The notes under the pieces were generated by a model. That model searched no databases. It had not been told where the DNA came from and saw only the letters and a program-made list of their open reading frames with translations. Both the position numbers and the translations under genes were made by a program. Of a stretch of DNA of 64,000 bases, positions 1-12,100 are shown in pieces. Position 1 is the first letter of the stretch; every line of letters starts with the position of its first letter. The stretch is from Clitoria ternatea (taxonomy: Eukaryota; Streptophyta; Magnoliopsida; Fabales; Fabaceae): positions 123,086,501-123,150,500 of the forward strand of contig CM075669.1 of NCBI GenBank assembly GCA_037962975.1, in the 5' to 3' direction.

Positions 1-2005
1 AATTGTTTTCTAGGAGAAATTTACTGAGTCTTTCATACCAAGCTCTTGGAGCTTGTTTCAAACCATATAAGGCTTTTCTCAATTTAAAAACATGATTTGG
101 AAATTTATGATTTTCAAAACCGGGAGGTTGATCTACATAAACTTCTTCTTGAATATAGCCATTTAGAAAAGCGCTTTTGACATCCATTTGATAAAGTTTA
201 AAATCCATGCAACAAGCAAAAGCTAACAATAGTCTAATGGCTTCTAATCTAGCTACAGGAGCATACGTTTCTTCATAATCAATACCTTCTTCTTGATTAT
301 ATCCTTTGGCTACTAGCCTAGCCTTGTTTCTAGTTATTATGCCATTCTCATCTAATTTATTCCTAAAAACCCATTTTGTTCCTATTATTTGGTGATAATT
401 GGGTCTTGGCACTAGTTCCCAAACTTCATTTCTTTCAAATTGGTTCAATTCCTCTTGCATGGCCAACATCCAATGTTCATCAATAATAGCCTCATTAATA
501 TTCTTGGGTTCTATTTGTGATACAAACGCTAAGTGATTACATGCATTTCTAATAGCGTTTTGAGTACTTACACCTTTTGTCATTTCACCTATGACTTTGT
601 CCAAGGGATTATCCTTCAAAGTGATCCATTCTTGTTGTGGTTTCTCATGTTGTGTTGTACCTCCTTCATTGTTGACTTCTTCTTTATCATCCAAGCTCAT
701 TTCTTGGAGTGTACCTACAAGATCATCAATATCTTCCTTTCTCGGGGAGTTATGGCTATTTTCATCAAATTTCACATGAATAGACTCCTCAATAGTATTT
801 GTTTGTTTGTTAAAAACTCGATAAGATTTACTAGATGAAGAATATTCAAGAAAGATTGCCTCATCAGCTTTTGTATCAAACTTTCCTAGATTATCCTTTC
901 CATTGTTAAGCACAAAGCATTTGCATCCAAATATGTGAAAATAAGAAATGTTGGGTTTTCTTCCTTTGTAAAGCTCATAGGGGGTTTTCTTTAGAATAGG
1001 CCTTATCAAACATCTATTCATAACATGACAAGCGGTATTTACCGCATCGGCCCAAAAATGTTTTGTAATGTTATTTTTGTTTAACATGGTTCTTGCAAGC
1101 TCCACCAAAGATCTATTTTTCCTTTCAACCACTCCATTTTGTTGTGGAGTTCTCAGAGCTGAAAAATTGTGACTAATACCATGTTTTTCGCAAAACTTTT
1201 CAAAAGATTGGTTTTCAAATTCTCCCCCATGATCGGTTCTTATGGATGCAATCTTTGAGTTTTGTTCATTATGGATAACCTTGGCTAGTTTCTTGAATGC
1301 ATGATATGCTTTATTTTTATGAGTTAGAAACAAGGTCCATGTATATCTTGAATAGTCATCTACTATTACTAGACCATAGTAATTACCACCAAAACTTTTG
1401 ATTTTAGAGGGTCCAAATAAGTCCATGTGCAAAAGTTGTAAAGGCCTTTGAGTAGAAACAATGTTTTTAGCTTGAAAGGATGCCTTTACTTATTTTCCCT
1501 TTTGACATGCATCACAAAATTTATTTTCAAATTTGAGCTTTGGTAAACCAATCACTAGTTCTTTAGAAACAAGTTTGTTTAAATGGTCTATGTGTATATG
1601 AGCTATCCTTCTATGCCATAGCCATGATTCATCCTCTCTAGTCATGAAGCATTGCACATCATTTGAGGACAAACTATCAATATCAATCATGTAAATGTTA
1701 TCAATTTTTTGACCAAAAAACTTAACCTCTTTGTTTAGCTTATTCTCAATTATGCAACAATTGGATTTAAATAAAACTCTATATCCTTTATCACATAATT
1801 GGCTTATGCTAAGCAAGTTATGTTTGAGTCCTTCAACATATAATACATCACTAATGGAGGTAGAAGAGTTTTTATCGATATTTCCGATACCAAGTATTTT
1901 TCCTTTGGTGTTATCTCCATAAGTGACACTTCCTTTCTTTTTAGGAGTGACTGATGTGAATTTGCTCATGTCTCCCGTCATGTGTTTTGAACACCCACTA
2001 TCCAA
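1..2005 (-). pseudogene. copia protease - integrase - reverse transcriptase (partial, one stop)
   Basis: The protein starts with the aspartic protease signature DSGCSKHMTG just after 2005. The GAG-pre-integrase domain follows, with the LWHRR..H..H and CDACQKGK zinc-binding elements (to about 1490). The integrase catalytic triad is readable by translating the minus strand: HMDLFGP near 1420, TDHGGEF near 1215 and NGVVERKN near 1130. RT blocks with WVFRNK, ARLVAKG and the DVKSAFLNG motif fall between about 370 and 150. A single in-frame TAA at 1490, where CAA is expected, interrupts protease from integrase. I see no further stop from there to the left edge. This frame differs from that of the gag zinc-knuckle piece upstream, so at least one frameshift separates them. 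RNase H and any env-like ORF would lie left of the window. Confidence 0.88.
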
Positions 2006-2051
2006 ATACCAATGGGTGTTGCTTGCCTTGAAGCATACCTACAAAACAAAA

Positions 2052-2342
2052 TTAGTTTAGAGAACTTGGTACCCATTTTATGTTGGGTCCTTTTTGGTTA
2101 GCTTGTGGTAATGTCCTTTTTGGAACCCACACCTTTCTTACAACCTTTGGCCCTAGTTTTCTAACATTACAATTTGAAGAGTTATGTCCTTTAAAGCCAC
2201 AATGATTACACTTCATGAAAGGTAATGATGATCTTCTAGGTGGTACAAAGAAGTTTTTGTAATGTTTTTCCTTTTTGGTAGAGTTATATCCTAAACCAGT
2301 TTTATCAAACATACATCTTTGATTTCCAAGTAATACATTCAA
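2052..2342 (-). pseudogene. copia gag distal part with second zinc knuckle
   Basis: This stretch encodes the end of SIRE-type gag, with a CCHC knuckle read as CNHCGFKGHNSSNC and then a basic tail. It is in a different frame from the main gag ORF (ends 2500) and from the protease (starts 2005). A run of eight T at about 2470-2477 and disruptions between 2343 and 2499 account for one frame change. In an intact element this would be continuous with gag upstream and protease downstream. Confidence 0.75.
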
Positions 2343-2499
2343 ATTGTCTCTACCATTTGTAAACTTTTCTAATGTTCTATTTAAGTCTAAGACCTTGGTT
2401 TCTAAGATGTCACATTTCTTTGCAAAATCACAAGGTTTATTCTTAGAACATGCTTGAACATTTGCTAATTTTTTTTAGGCATTCATTTTCTTTGCCAAG

Positions 2500-3708
2500 T
2501 TATACAAGATGCATTTCAAGAGTATCTATGGTTTTTCTTGACAATTTGTATTTACTAGATAATTTTAAATATTTATCATACAATTCTTCAAATGCATTAT
2601 ACAATTCATCTTTGTCAAGTTCATGATGACTTACCTCATTTTCCTCTTCAAGGTGGTTAGCCATTAAGCAAAGATTTGCTTCTTTGTTGTCCAAATCGTC
2701 AGAACTACTTACATTGTTTTCATCCCAAGCGATGTAAGCTCTTCTCTTTCCACCTTTCTCTTTGCTTTTCTTCTTGAGGTTTGGGCAATCTACTTTGAAG
2801 TGCCCTTCCTTGCCACATTCAAAACAATTGGGTGAGGAAGAATTTTCTTTAGGGATAGGTTTCTTACCGTGAGTTTTGAAGCTTTTTTGGAAGCATTTGT
2901 TTCTCATAAATTTTCCAAACCGCTTCACAAATAGTCCAAACTCTTCTTCTTCATCAATCTCACTACATGATTCTTCTTCATGTATAGAAGTGGCCTTGAG
3001 AGCTAGGCCTTTCTTCTTGGAGGATTTTTCTTCTTCCTCCGCTAGCTTTAAATCCCTTAGTTCTTGTTCTTGCTCTTGTAGATTTCTAAATAGTGTAGCA
3101 AGAGACATTTTGTTGATGCTTGGGAATTGTTTAATGGTAGTGACAAGAGGTTGCCATTCCCTGCTAAGACTTTTCAACACTTTATGCACAAGTTCTTTGT
3201 TAGTATAAACTTTGCCAAGAGTAATAAGATGATTAATTATAAGGATAAATCTCTTTTGCATCTCTACAATGGTTTCCCTGGAATTTATCCTAAAGCTCTC
3301 ATATTGACTAGTCAAGGTACTAATCTTAGAGTCTTTAACATCACTAGTACCTTCAGGGGTTACTTGTAAGGTATCCCACATTTCTTTGGCGGATTGACAA
3401 GTCATTACTCTAAAAAATTCATCGGGACCTAATGCAAGAGTAATGAGATTTTTAGCCTTATAATTGTACTGTACCTTCTTCTCTTCATCACTTGTCCAAT
3501 CTTCCATGGGTTTCTCAACATTTTTACCATTAATAGTATGCATGGGTATGAAAGGACCATTTTCAATGGCATTCCAGATTCTTAAGTCAATTGATTGAAC
3601 AAAAATTTTCATTCTTTCCTTCCAAAACGCATATCCTTCCCCATTGAAAGCGGGAGGTCTATTTGCGGCACCACCCTCGGGAAAAAGATTTAGAGAATTT
3701 AAGGCCAT
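2500..3708 (-). CDS. copia gag polyprotein, N-terminal 402 residues
   Basis: This is a retrotransposon capsid/nucleocapsid protein. The first ~240 residues match the plant copia gag (UBN2/retrotran_gag) layout, with the Trp-rich block FWKERMKIFVQSID near residue 28 and an AKEMWDTL motif near 105. A charged, coiled-coil-like stretch (about 205-260) follows, then a CCHC zinc knuckle (CFECGKEGHFKVDC near 295), a Lys-rich segment and an acidic tail. The start at 3708 lies about 40 bases from the primer site, as expected for gag. The frame ends at a stop near a T-homopolymer, and homologous sequence continues in another frame, so this is probably a truncated form of a longer gag. Confidence 0.88.
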   Translation of the reverse strand: MALNSLNLFPEGGAANRPPAFNGEGYAFWKERMKIFVQSIDLRIWNAIENGPFIPMHTINGKNVEKPMEDWTSDEEKKVQYNYKAKNLITLALGPDEFFRVMTCQSAKEMWDTLQVTPEGTSDVKDSKISTLTSQYESFRINSRETIVEMQKRFILIINHLITLGKVYTNKELVHKVLKSLSREWQPLVTTIKQFPSINKMSLATLFRNLQEQEQELRDLKLAEEEEKSSKKKGLALKATSIHEEESCSEIDEEEEFGLFVKRFGKFMRNKCFQKSFKTHGKKPIPKENSSSPNCFECGKEGHFKVDCPNLKKKSKEKGGKRRAYIAWDENNVSSSDDLDNKEANLCLMANHLEEENEVSHHELDKDELYNAFEELYDKYLKLSSKYKLSRKTIDTLEMHLV

Positions 3709-3748
3709 TGTTCTCTTGAAGCTGTTAAGCTTGATCTACAAGAGTCAA

Positions 3749-3760
3749 GCTCTGATACCA
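3749..3760 (-). other. primer-binding site, tRNA-Met type
   Basis: On the minus strand this reads TGGTATCAGAGC, the standard complement of the 3' end of plant initiator tRNA-Met. It lies two bases inside the LTR edge at 3763, which fixes the element's orientation. Confidence 0.9.
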
Positions 3761-3762
3761 CT

Positions 3763-5231
3763 TGTTATTCAAGTGGCCTCAATACTCAAGAGGGGCGGGG
3801 GTGAATTGAGTTTTAAAACTTTTCGTTGAAATGCTTTTGAACTAAGTTCCTTTCTCACAAATTAATAGTTTATGCAAGACAAAGTAAGTTTAATGCAAGA
3901 AACAATGCAAAACAAGGAATAAAAGTTGCTGAAGCAATTTATCAAACACTTGGTTGTAGCACTTTAAAGCTATTAGTTCAAGCAAGTTTAAAAGGGGAAA
4001 TCATAATCAACAACAATAACCCAGCCAGATGCAATGAATGAATGTAAAAGAGTAAGGGAGAAGAGCTTGCAAACCAATTTAACGAGTTCCACCACCCCGG
4101 TGTACGTCTCGCCTTCAAGCAACCCATTTGAAGTATTTCCACTATTGAAGTTTAGAGATACAAGCTATGAGCAATTACAGCTTCCTAGTGTCCCACACTC
4201 AAGAACTCAATCCTCACTAGCACAAGGGCAACCCACCCAATCTCTCAAACTCTGAATACCCAAAGGTTGAACCCCAACCTTCGTGACCACTCATCCTATA
4301 GTGAAAACCTTTGTGTTTGGTGTAGTGTTTACAAGCAAGTAACTCTCTTAATAGAGTAGATATACAAGTGAAAGCTCACACAATTTCTAACTCTCAACAA
4401 GAGAGGATATACAAGTTCTAAGCTCAAGGATTCAAAATATACAAAGAAAATGAACTCACTAAGCACAATGTAAGTGAAGATTGATTGCCTCTTTTTGTAT
4501 GTTGTGCTTGAGTTGGAGAGCCATTTATAGAGCCTTGAAGGAGTGCCAAAGTCTTCCTAGCCGTTTCAAGTTATGGGCACTGAGTTGGAATGGGAAAATG
4601 AGCTGGTTTTCCACTTAAAAACACTTTCCCTAAATTTTGGCACAATGGTAATCGATTACGCCTCAAGCTCTAATCGATTATACTTTGAAATCTTCAGTGT
4701 AATTCGCTCTGTAATCGATTAGCACTTCTCCTGTAATCGATTAGATGTGAAACAGAACCCTTCTAATCGATTATGCCTTACCTTATAATCGATTATGAGT
4801 GGCACCTGATGCATTTAATTTGGTTACGCAGCATGGTAATCGATTGTGCCTTATGTGTAATCGATTGTGTTACAAACAGAAGCTTTGTAATCGATTAGAT
4901 GTTCAGGTGTAATCGATTAGTTACATTCCAGAACCCTTGTAATCGATTGTAAATGTCCTGCAATCGATTAGCAGATCCACCTGATGCTTTTAATTCATTT
5001 TTTGAGCTTGGTAATCGATTAGCTTCCTAGGTGCAATCGATTAGGTTATAAACAGAAGCTCTCTAATCGATTAGTTCTGGTCTGATAATCGATTAGCCTG
5101 GTTATTTTTGCAGGTATGATGCTATTTTTCTTTGTTTCTTCAAGATCCTTTGTCATTATCAAAATATTTGATCCTAAAAGCATATTCAAACATATTTACT
5201 AGAATCAAAATATTTCAAGATTTCTTTAACA
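3763..5231 (-). repeat. 5' LTR of the SIRE-type element
   Basis: Bounded by TGTTA on the left and TAACA on the right, next to the tRNA-Met primer site. The first ~600 bases are closely related to a second LTR at 59549 (shared block of about 250 bp with the 'agatacaagctatgagcaat' stretch at 4154-4173). The right third carries the TAATCGATTA motif array. The right boundary was chosen from the terminal inverted repeat and the start of Athila homology at 5237. Confidence 0.8.
4650..5096. repeat. array of 16 TAATCGATTA-type palindromes in eight pairs
   Basis: Sixteen matches to (T/C)AATCGATT(A/G) fall in eight pairs. Start-to-start spacing inside each pair is 21 or 22 bp by hand count, and pairs recur roughly every 45-75 bp. 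In minus-strand orientation this lies in the U3 part of the LTR, where promoter/enhancer sites are expected. The LTRs at 33259 and 59549 carry three and four similar pairs. Confidence 0.9.
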
Positions 5232-5374
5232 GCTTCAGCTTCATCATCACTAAGTTCATCAGCATCACATACAAGAGCTTTCTCAAGACCGCTGGAATTG
5301 TTCATCTTGGACATTTCCTTTTGAACAACTTCATCCTTTGCATCAATTCGGAAATAATGTTACTTATTTGATGG

Positions 5375-5995
5375 ATGCTTCATCCTTTCAAAGACATTAA
5401 AATTCACCTCCTCATCCTGAACTCTTACCTTCAATTTTCTATTATCCACATCCATAATAACCTTTGCCAATTTCATGAAAAGTCTACCCAAAATCAAAGG
5501 TACTTACACATCCTCTTCCATATCCATAACTACAAAATCCACTGGAAACACAAATTTTTTGACTCTCACCAAAACATCTTCAGCCACCCCATAAGGAAAT
5601 TTGACTGATCTGTCAGCTAACTGCAATATCATTCTTGTTGGTCTAACTTCCAGATCTCTAATCCTCTTCAAAATGGACAAGGGCATTAAATTAATGCTAT
5701 CCCCTAAATCCAATAAAGCTTTTCCCACTAGTAGGGTACAATGGTAACTAGGATAGTGAAACTGCCCGGATCCTTGGTCTTTAATGGTAGTGCCTTTTGA
5801 ATGATAACACTACTTCCTGCTTCCAGCTCTATAGTTACCTCTGTAAATCTTTTCTTCCTTGTCAACAACTCCTTCATAAATTTTGCATAGGTTGGTATTT
5901 GCTCCATAGCTTCTACAAAAGGAATATTAATTTTCAACCTTTTAAAGATATCTATAAATCTAGTAAACTGCCTCTCCTTGTCTTGCTTTGAAGGG
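5375..5995 (-). pseudogene. Athila-like aspartic protease region, broken
   Basis: Two minus-strand pieces (5728-5937 and 5504-5728) together give the Athila/Calypso protease region. A helical segment with INIPFVEAMEQIPTYAKFMK is followed by KALLDLGDSINLMPLS, which contains the protease D-x-G motif (DLG instead of DSG/DTG, usual in this lineage), then LQLADRSVKFPYG. A frame change separates the pieces near 5728. The copy at 47314-48147 has the same region in one frame. Confidence 0.8.
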
Positions 5996-6377
5996 TTCTT
6001 TGGATATGGGTGATTTTTCAGCTGAAGAATGTGACTTTCACTCTATTCTCTTTGTTTTTCATTCTTTTTTTGTTTTCCTTTTTTTGACTCTTTATTCACA
6101 ACCTCTCTATTTACATTATCTCTTTTATTTTGATCCTCTTCACTCATACATTCTTTCTATTTTTCTTTTTTTCTCTCAATACTTCTTCTTCAACTTTCTT
6201 ATTCTCACCAATTTCCTTACCTAACACCTTACCACTCCTTGTGGTTATTTCTTTACATTTCTCTTTGGGATTAGGATGAGTATTAGCTGAGAAAGAACCT
6301 CCCTATTGATTTGATAATTATTGTGCCAATTGTCCCACCTGAGTTTCTAGATTTCTGATTGATGCTTCAGTATTCTT
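5996..6377. other. gag-protease spacer of the Athila-like element, no ORF
   Basis: Pyrimidine-rich stretch (minus strand Lys/Glu-rich if translated) corresponding to 48150-48400 of the relative. It holds no independent gene. It is a decayed, charged linker between gag and protease. Confidence 0.6.
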
Positions 6378-7553
6378 CTAGTTGGTGAGGGAAGCTTGCA
6401 TGAACTTTTCTAGAGTCTCTTGCAATTTAAAAGTCTTTTCATGCAAAGAAGGGTAATGTTGCTGATATAGTGATTGTTTGTTAGAAGGTCCTGCCTCCTG
6501 CCTCCATCCAGGATTTGAATTCTGATTGTTTCTCCAACCCTGTGAAAAATTGTTAGGATAATTACCAGAATTGAAATTACCTTGTCGTCCTGGGTTGTTC
6601 ATACAATGAATAGACTCTCTGCTGATTTCCTTGGTATGAGCATTGGCCATTTGAAAAATTGCCTCCATAAAAATTGTATTTCAATTCTTGTTGATGATTC
6701 ATGGTGGATACCACAAAAGAATAAACTGCATGTAATTGTTGTGGCAGCTTTGCCATTTGTTGGGTCAATGCTTCTATCTGCTGGGTTAGAATCTTATTCT
6801 GAGCTAGTATAGCATCAGTAGTATTCATCAATGATTTGTGGAAGATAGGGCATCAATGATTCTTGTTGCTTGTTCCATATCTATAGTCATCATTGTACCT
6901 TTGGCAGCAACATCTAAAATCATTTTAGTATCAGGTCTTAAACCAGTATAGAAGATATTAAGTTATGCAATGTTTTCAAATCCATGGTTCAGACATTTCC
7001 TTAGCAATGACTTAAATCTTTCCTAAGCTTCACAAAGTGGTTAATTAGGGCCTTGCTTAAAGGTGGAGATATCAGACTTCGCTTTGATGAAACGGGAAGG
7101 AGGAAATAATCTCTGCAAAAATTTTTCTTCCACTGAACTCCAATTATTCAGGCTCTGATTCGGATGGAATTGCAACCACTCTTTAGCTTTACCTGTTAGA
7201 GAAAAAGGAAATAATCTCAAATAAGCCACTTCAATATCATCCTATCCAAATCCCATTGTTCCAACCAATTCATAAAATGTTGCAAGATGAGTATAACGAT
7301 CCTCATTTTCCATTCCAGTAAATTGGTGTGTACTGATAAGACTCAAGAATGTTGGCTTCATTTCTAAGGTCCATGTAGTGGTTGGTATTACAACATTGGG
7401 GAAGTGTCTTGGGCTTTGCTGTGTAGCATAGTCCCCAAGTGTTCTTCTAGGTGGAGGAAGGGTGTTGTTGTTGTTATTGTTTGCCATATCTTTTGCTTCA
7501 GGTTTTGTTGAACTCTCAGGAATGTGTGTAGAAAAAGATTCACCTATATGCAA
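6378..7553 (-). pseudogene. Athila-like gag, broken
   Basis: The N-terminal piece (7553-7242) carries RRTLGDYATQQ and a FTGMENEDRYTHLATFYELV block. The next piece (7229-7041) has YLRLFPFSLTGKAKEWL, the best-conserved gag motif of Athila and Tat elements. After a gap with stops come Gln-rich segments with NPGRQGNFNSGNYPNNFSQG (6831-6378), the hydrophilic stretch ahead of protease. The zinc knuckle expected near 6690 is degenerate: two of the cysteines are replaced. Compare the homologous gag at 49101-49841. Confidence 0.8.
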
Positions 7554-7781
7554 TTGTTGTTTTGGCTTGTTTTTGCCTTTGCCTTTTCTCAGTGATCTTT
7601 CTATTTCACATTCAAACTCAAACTAGTCTTTGGATTCTGGCTTCTCAAGCGCATAAAGCAAAGACTTACTATAGCAAATGTTAGCACACAAAAAGAACAA
7701 ATAATAGTAATTAATAACTATTCACAAATATACTATTCATAATGCCTTGGTAACTTAGAATCAAAATTGAAATTACATCGA

Positions 7782-7799
7782 TCCCTGGCGGCGCCGCCA
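7782..7799 (-). other. primer-binding site, tRNA-Asp type (degenerate)
   Basis: Minus strand TGGCGGCGCCGCCAGGGA, close to the Athila-lineage tRNA-Asp primer site TGGCGCCGTTGCCGGGGA with changes in the centre. It lies about 10 bases inside the LTR edge at 7809. Confidence 0.75.
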
Positions 7800-7808
7800 A
7801 AACTTTGA

Positions 7809-9177
7809 TGTAGGTTTTAGAATGGTGTAAACTTTTCCGTGGCAAGCTTCACTGTCTAGTTTTAGTATATGTAAAAATACAGTGTCGTTCCACTAGGATA
7901 CGATATTTTAAATAATGATTCGTTGTTACCTTAACAAAAGTAAAATGTTGTTTTCATAAGCATGCTGAAATTTAAAAGGACTAAACATAAATACACATAA
8001 ATTAAAAGAAGTAGTAAAAGATACGAACTATCAAATGATAAAAACTGGGACTGGATTTCATCTATCATGCCCTTCAATACACTGTATATATGCATATATA
8101 ACGGTCTCCGACCTATCGCTTTTTATGTCATAATTTTAAGTCATTTGTATTGATTCCTCGACAATGAAATTCAAAAGAATATTCTTAGATATGTTGCTTC
8201 CTTAATCACATTAAGAATATTCTAGCATTAAAAGCGATTGTTTCGACATTCGTTACGTCAACTATTATTCCTAACCTCTGTAATGAGCATCCCATTTAGA
8301 TATATTTTCGCAATCTATTTTCCAATAGTCAAACATAAATCATAATCATGAATCTATTTCCCAAAGATGAGAAGAAAGTAATGAAAAGAAAAAGAGAAAA
8401 CTTCTTGATGTTGAATTAATTCTTGATTTCTGATGGCGATCCCCTTCCAGGAACGTTTTCTTTAATATTTACATTTTCGTCAATTCGCTCAAGCGAATTA
8501 GTAATTCGCTTAAGCAAATTACTTTCTTCACCTTGAAGGAAGCTTCTAGACCTTGGTTTTTCTCATGCAGACTCACTTGAGCAAATAGTTCACTTAAGCG
8601 AGATTCCATATGCCCTGTTTCCTCTATTCTTCATTCACTTGAGCTAATTGATGTCCGCTCAAGCGAATTCCTTTTATTTAGCTTCTGGAAGAATTTTGCT
8701 TTAGCACAATAATCTCACTCAAGCGAATTAATCTTATTTCCAATTCTGCTTCATTTTCGCTTGAGCTAACTATGCTCGCTCAAGCAAATTCATGTATTCT
8801 ACTCTCTGGAAGAATTTCGCTCAGGCGATTATAAATTCGCTCAAGCGAATTTCATCTCTGATGCTTTTTAATCTTGAAATCCTTACTCGCTCAAGCGACC
8901 TGAATTTCACTCAAGCGAGTTTATTAATGTTTGCTCTTTTTCTTGGGCTTTCTTGGGAAAAATCTCTTTAGCTTTCTTCCTTTTTTTCTTCCAGGTCCTT
9001 GTCATCTACAAATGCACAAAACTTGGGATGAAAAACATGTATTTACTTCAAAACTCAAAGCAATATCTGGATTTCCTATTTTATCCATTACAGTACATAA
9101 AACTTCCAGATATGATAATATTTCATCAATTTCATACCCAATTAACATCGAAAATATATATAATTTAAGCAATTATA
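7809..9177 (-). repeat. 5' LTR of the Athila-like element
   Basis: Starts TGTAGG next to the primer site. Its first ~450 bases align by eye with the LTRs at 36714 and 49969 (shared blocks such as 'actatcaaatgataaa' and the CGCTTTTTATGTCA block). The right edge near 9177 was set by alignment with the LTR end of the relative (tttaagcaattata versus tttgagcacttatca) and is accurate only to a few bases. Confidence 0.7.
8478..8925. repeat. CGCTCAAGCG / CGCTTGAGCG motif array in the LTR
   Basis: About a dozen variants of the inverted pair TCGCTCAAGCGA / TCGCTTGAGCGA occur. Many are paired at 19-21 bp start to start (for example 8487 with 8508), separated by filler such as 'cttctggaagaatttcgct'. The same motif dominates the LTRs of the element at 36714-51677. 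Confidence 0.8.
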
Positions 9178-12100
9178 AATAGCCAAATATCAAATATTAA
9201 GACATAATCATAAAATATTCATCATTGAAAGTAAATAGTGTAAGGAACTTGGTCGAACTTCACCACAAATAATCACTTCATTCAAACATGAACAATAAAT
9301 TTTTATTAGTAAGTAACCATGCTCTAGGAATAATTACCAAGATTCAACCATGAGTAACCAATGCTCTAATTATACACCAACAATCTTCAACCATGATTAG
9401 CCACAAATCAATGTAAAACAACATTAATTCACTAAAGAACAACCACGCTCTGATCATATTTCACAAAGATTTAACAATGAGCAACCAATGCTCTGATACC
9501 AACTATTGTGGCACCTCGATTCCCTCAGATCTGAATCCCAATGTAAACATAAATAATCAATGAAAATATGAATAATTTTTTTAAACATTTGCCAGCCAAG
9601 GCATTCTTTTACAACTAATTTACCTTCCGCACCAAAATATAGGTATTCATAAAAGATTGTATCTCACCCTATGCAAGTCCTGCATCACAATGCTAAAGAG
9701 ACAACATGGAGAGTGAGTTACACACTCAAAATGACAAATTTGAATAAATTATGATCATATGTATATGCATAAAAACAACATGTATGCTTCGTAACTCAAA
9801 CATCAATTATCATCAAGACACCACTAATGTATCATCATAGTCATATATCATGTTCATCAATTATCATCATTAACAAGTAGATACACATTCACATAACATT
9901 GCCCTTAAACATGTTGGGCTATCATAAGTATTAACACTAATTTATATAGTTCTCATCATATTATTCTCCCATTTCTACCATCACTATTCATCACTGCAAT
10001 GTCTCAATATCATTTGGCATATCACCAGTTTATATGCAAATGCTTTTAAGCTAATGCATATGCATAATGAATCATATTCAACAATTTCATAATCAATACA
10101 TTGCAGATCCGATTGTGTGAATATAAATCATCATAATGAGTTTCAAGCATAGATATACAACCATGCTCCTACTGCAATAGTAAAATGTGTACATATATAT
10201 ATATAAATTTCAATTTTTACTGGTACCAAATAACATCTACCATCGTGCATTATCAGTTATTTTTAGCATGACAATAGTAAATAACATTAACAACAAAATG
10301 GTGTTGTGGGCCAACCATGAACCTTACCATGGTAGTCGTGATCTAACCGGACAACCAGGGAAACCTTCTCCTTAAAGAGCCATCCTCATTAGGTTAACTA
10401 CATGTAATTCCCCATGATTAAGCATGGGCAGCTTCGTGATTCTACCACTAAATCACTAGGGTAAACAAATGCTTGTGCATATAGCTGCCCTCCCACTAGG
10501 TCAACCAGAGGAACCCTTAATATCCTATACCGGCAGCTATGCAAATATACCATGGATGTGATGTAGATGTCAAACATATACAATCTCACACTATGCATCC
10601 TACCATGCCACTCATCAATCATCTGTCATCAACATCACCACCCAATTATTAGTGGATTTTAATTTCAATAATTATTGCCATTGTTTCAAGATTGAGTGTG
10701 GAATTCACAATCTCTTTTAACAACACAATTTCACATACATCACAAGTGTACATTTGCATCGATTATAATGGTATCATCAATTATCAACAATAACATTTGT
10801 CCATATTTCATCAATATTCAAGGGTATGGCAAACAACAACATTCATTCTAATTTCATCATCAATAATCATCATTCAATACTAATGGTGAACGTGTATATC
10901 CTTGTATCAACACAAGGCACATATTTTCCCAAACTTTCAAAACAATCACAAATCACCATAAAGGCACACCACCAATATTCTAAATGCATATCACATATTT
11001 GCCAAGTTACAACCACCACCATGTCTAATATTACAAGAAATCAAAACAATAATAACAAGGAAAACATAAGCAATATCACATGTAACAATCATCAATTACT
11101 TAACTCATGTATTTAGAATATAAACTTTTCTCCTACCTCAAGAGAAGTAATTTGAGTGATTAGACGGTCCTGCCTCGCATTTTGGATTTTGTCCTACAAT
11201 TAAGACATGTATAATGTAATCAATTTCTCACTCAAGTATCATTATCAATTCTCAAGTACATAAATAGTTATACTCATGATTCTCATCATGTTCTAAATGT
11301 TATATAGGTTTTCTTTTCCCATTTTATTAGGTTTCAGGCATTCTTTTTCATTAATTAAAATTTTCTATAATCAAATGGCTACAAACACATCAACACCTCA
11401 AAATACCAATACACACCAAACACCTAACCCATCATCCATCATAGGTCTCTAATGTCTCAAAACACATTGTATTAATTCATTCATTCTAACACCACCAAAA
11501 TGTAACTTCTATCAATTTTTAACACTTAGAACACCTAAACCTTTCTTTGGCTTCTTAAATTTCCAACACCAATATCCTTTATTACTTATTCAAAAATTCA
11601 TTTCCATATACAAAAATATTCCTATGGCAATTAAACTCCTAATTTCACCAAGTTTGCCAAAAGCCCTAAATTCTAAAATTTAGGGTTTTCACCAAAATCA
11701 CCAAATATCAATTCCAATCACTTTCCTGCACCATTTCAAGCATTTACAAGCCACTAATTTTATGCTCTTACATTCAACAACAAGTATCAAATCCCAATAG
11801 TCTTCCAACCTAGGGTTTAAAGGTTCTATATGCATATTTCCTTAAAACAACACCTAAACCTCCATTATTAAGCTTTATCAACATCAAAACCATAAATGGA
11901 AACCATAAAAAGTCATGAGCTCTCACCTCACTCTCAAGCTTAAGTGAAAACAAAATTGAAAAGAGGAAAAGGAGAAATAATGGAAGATTTGCTCCAATGT
12001 GCGAATTATGCCTCAAGAATCCAATGAATCCACTTGATTTTAAGTAAAAATTGCTATAGAAAAGGCATGTTTGGTTTTTGGGCTAAGAAAAAAGAAGAGA

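Larger units (their letters stand above)
1..5231 (-). mobile_element. SIRE-type Ty1/copia retrotransposon, 5' LTR through reverse transcriptase (rest off the left edge)
   Basis: Reading on the minus strand, the order is LTR (5231-3763), primer site (3760-3749), gag (from 3708), second zinc knuckle, protease, integrase and the start of reverse transcriptase. Integrase before RT is the diagnostic copia order. The large gag, acidic gag tail and LTR terminus TGTTA..TAACA fit the SIRE/Maximus lineage known from soybean. The right end abuts protease-gag sequence of an Athila-like element, so this copy is inserted in or has truncated it. The five bases after the LTR (5232-5236, GCTTC) would be the target duplication, but the other end is outside the window. 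Gag is frameshifted, so the copy is defective, though the integrase-RT frame looks open. Confidence 0.9.
5232..9177 (-). mobile_element. Athila-like Ty3/gypsy element, 5' LTR to protease, truncated by the copia insertion
   Basis: Minus-strand order is LTR (9177-7809), tRNA-Asp-type primer site (7799-7782), gag (about 7553-6378) and protease (about 5990-5380). Homology then stops at the copia LTR. The sequence parallels the fuller relative at 36714-51677 gene for gene, e.g. the protease block at 47314-48147. Everything downstream (RT, integrase, 3' LTR) should lie left of the window beyond the copia element. Coding frames are split by many stops and shifts, so it is not functional. Confidence 0.82.

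Noticed and set aside
533..838. Plus-strand 101-residue frame
   Set aside because: Antisense shadow of the copia integrase-RT gene on the minus strand.
8478..8925. CRISPR-like array of short repeats
   Set aside because: Repeats are degenerate, in both orientations, with related filler, and lie in a plant LTR; no cas genes and a eukaryotic context.
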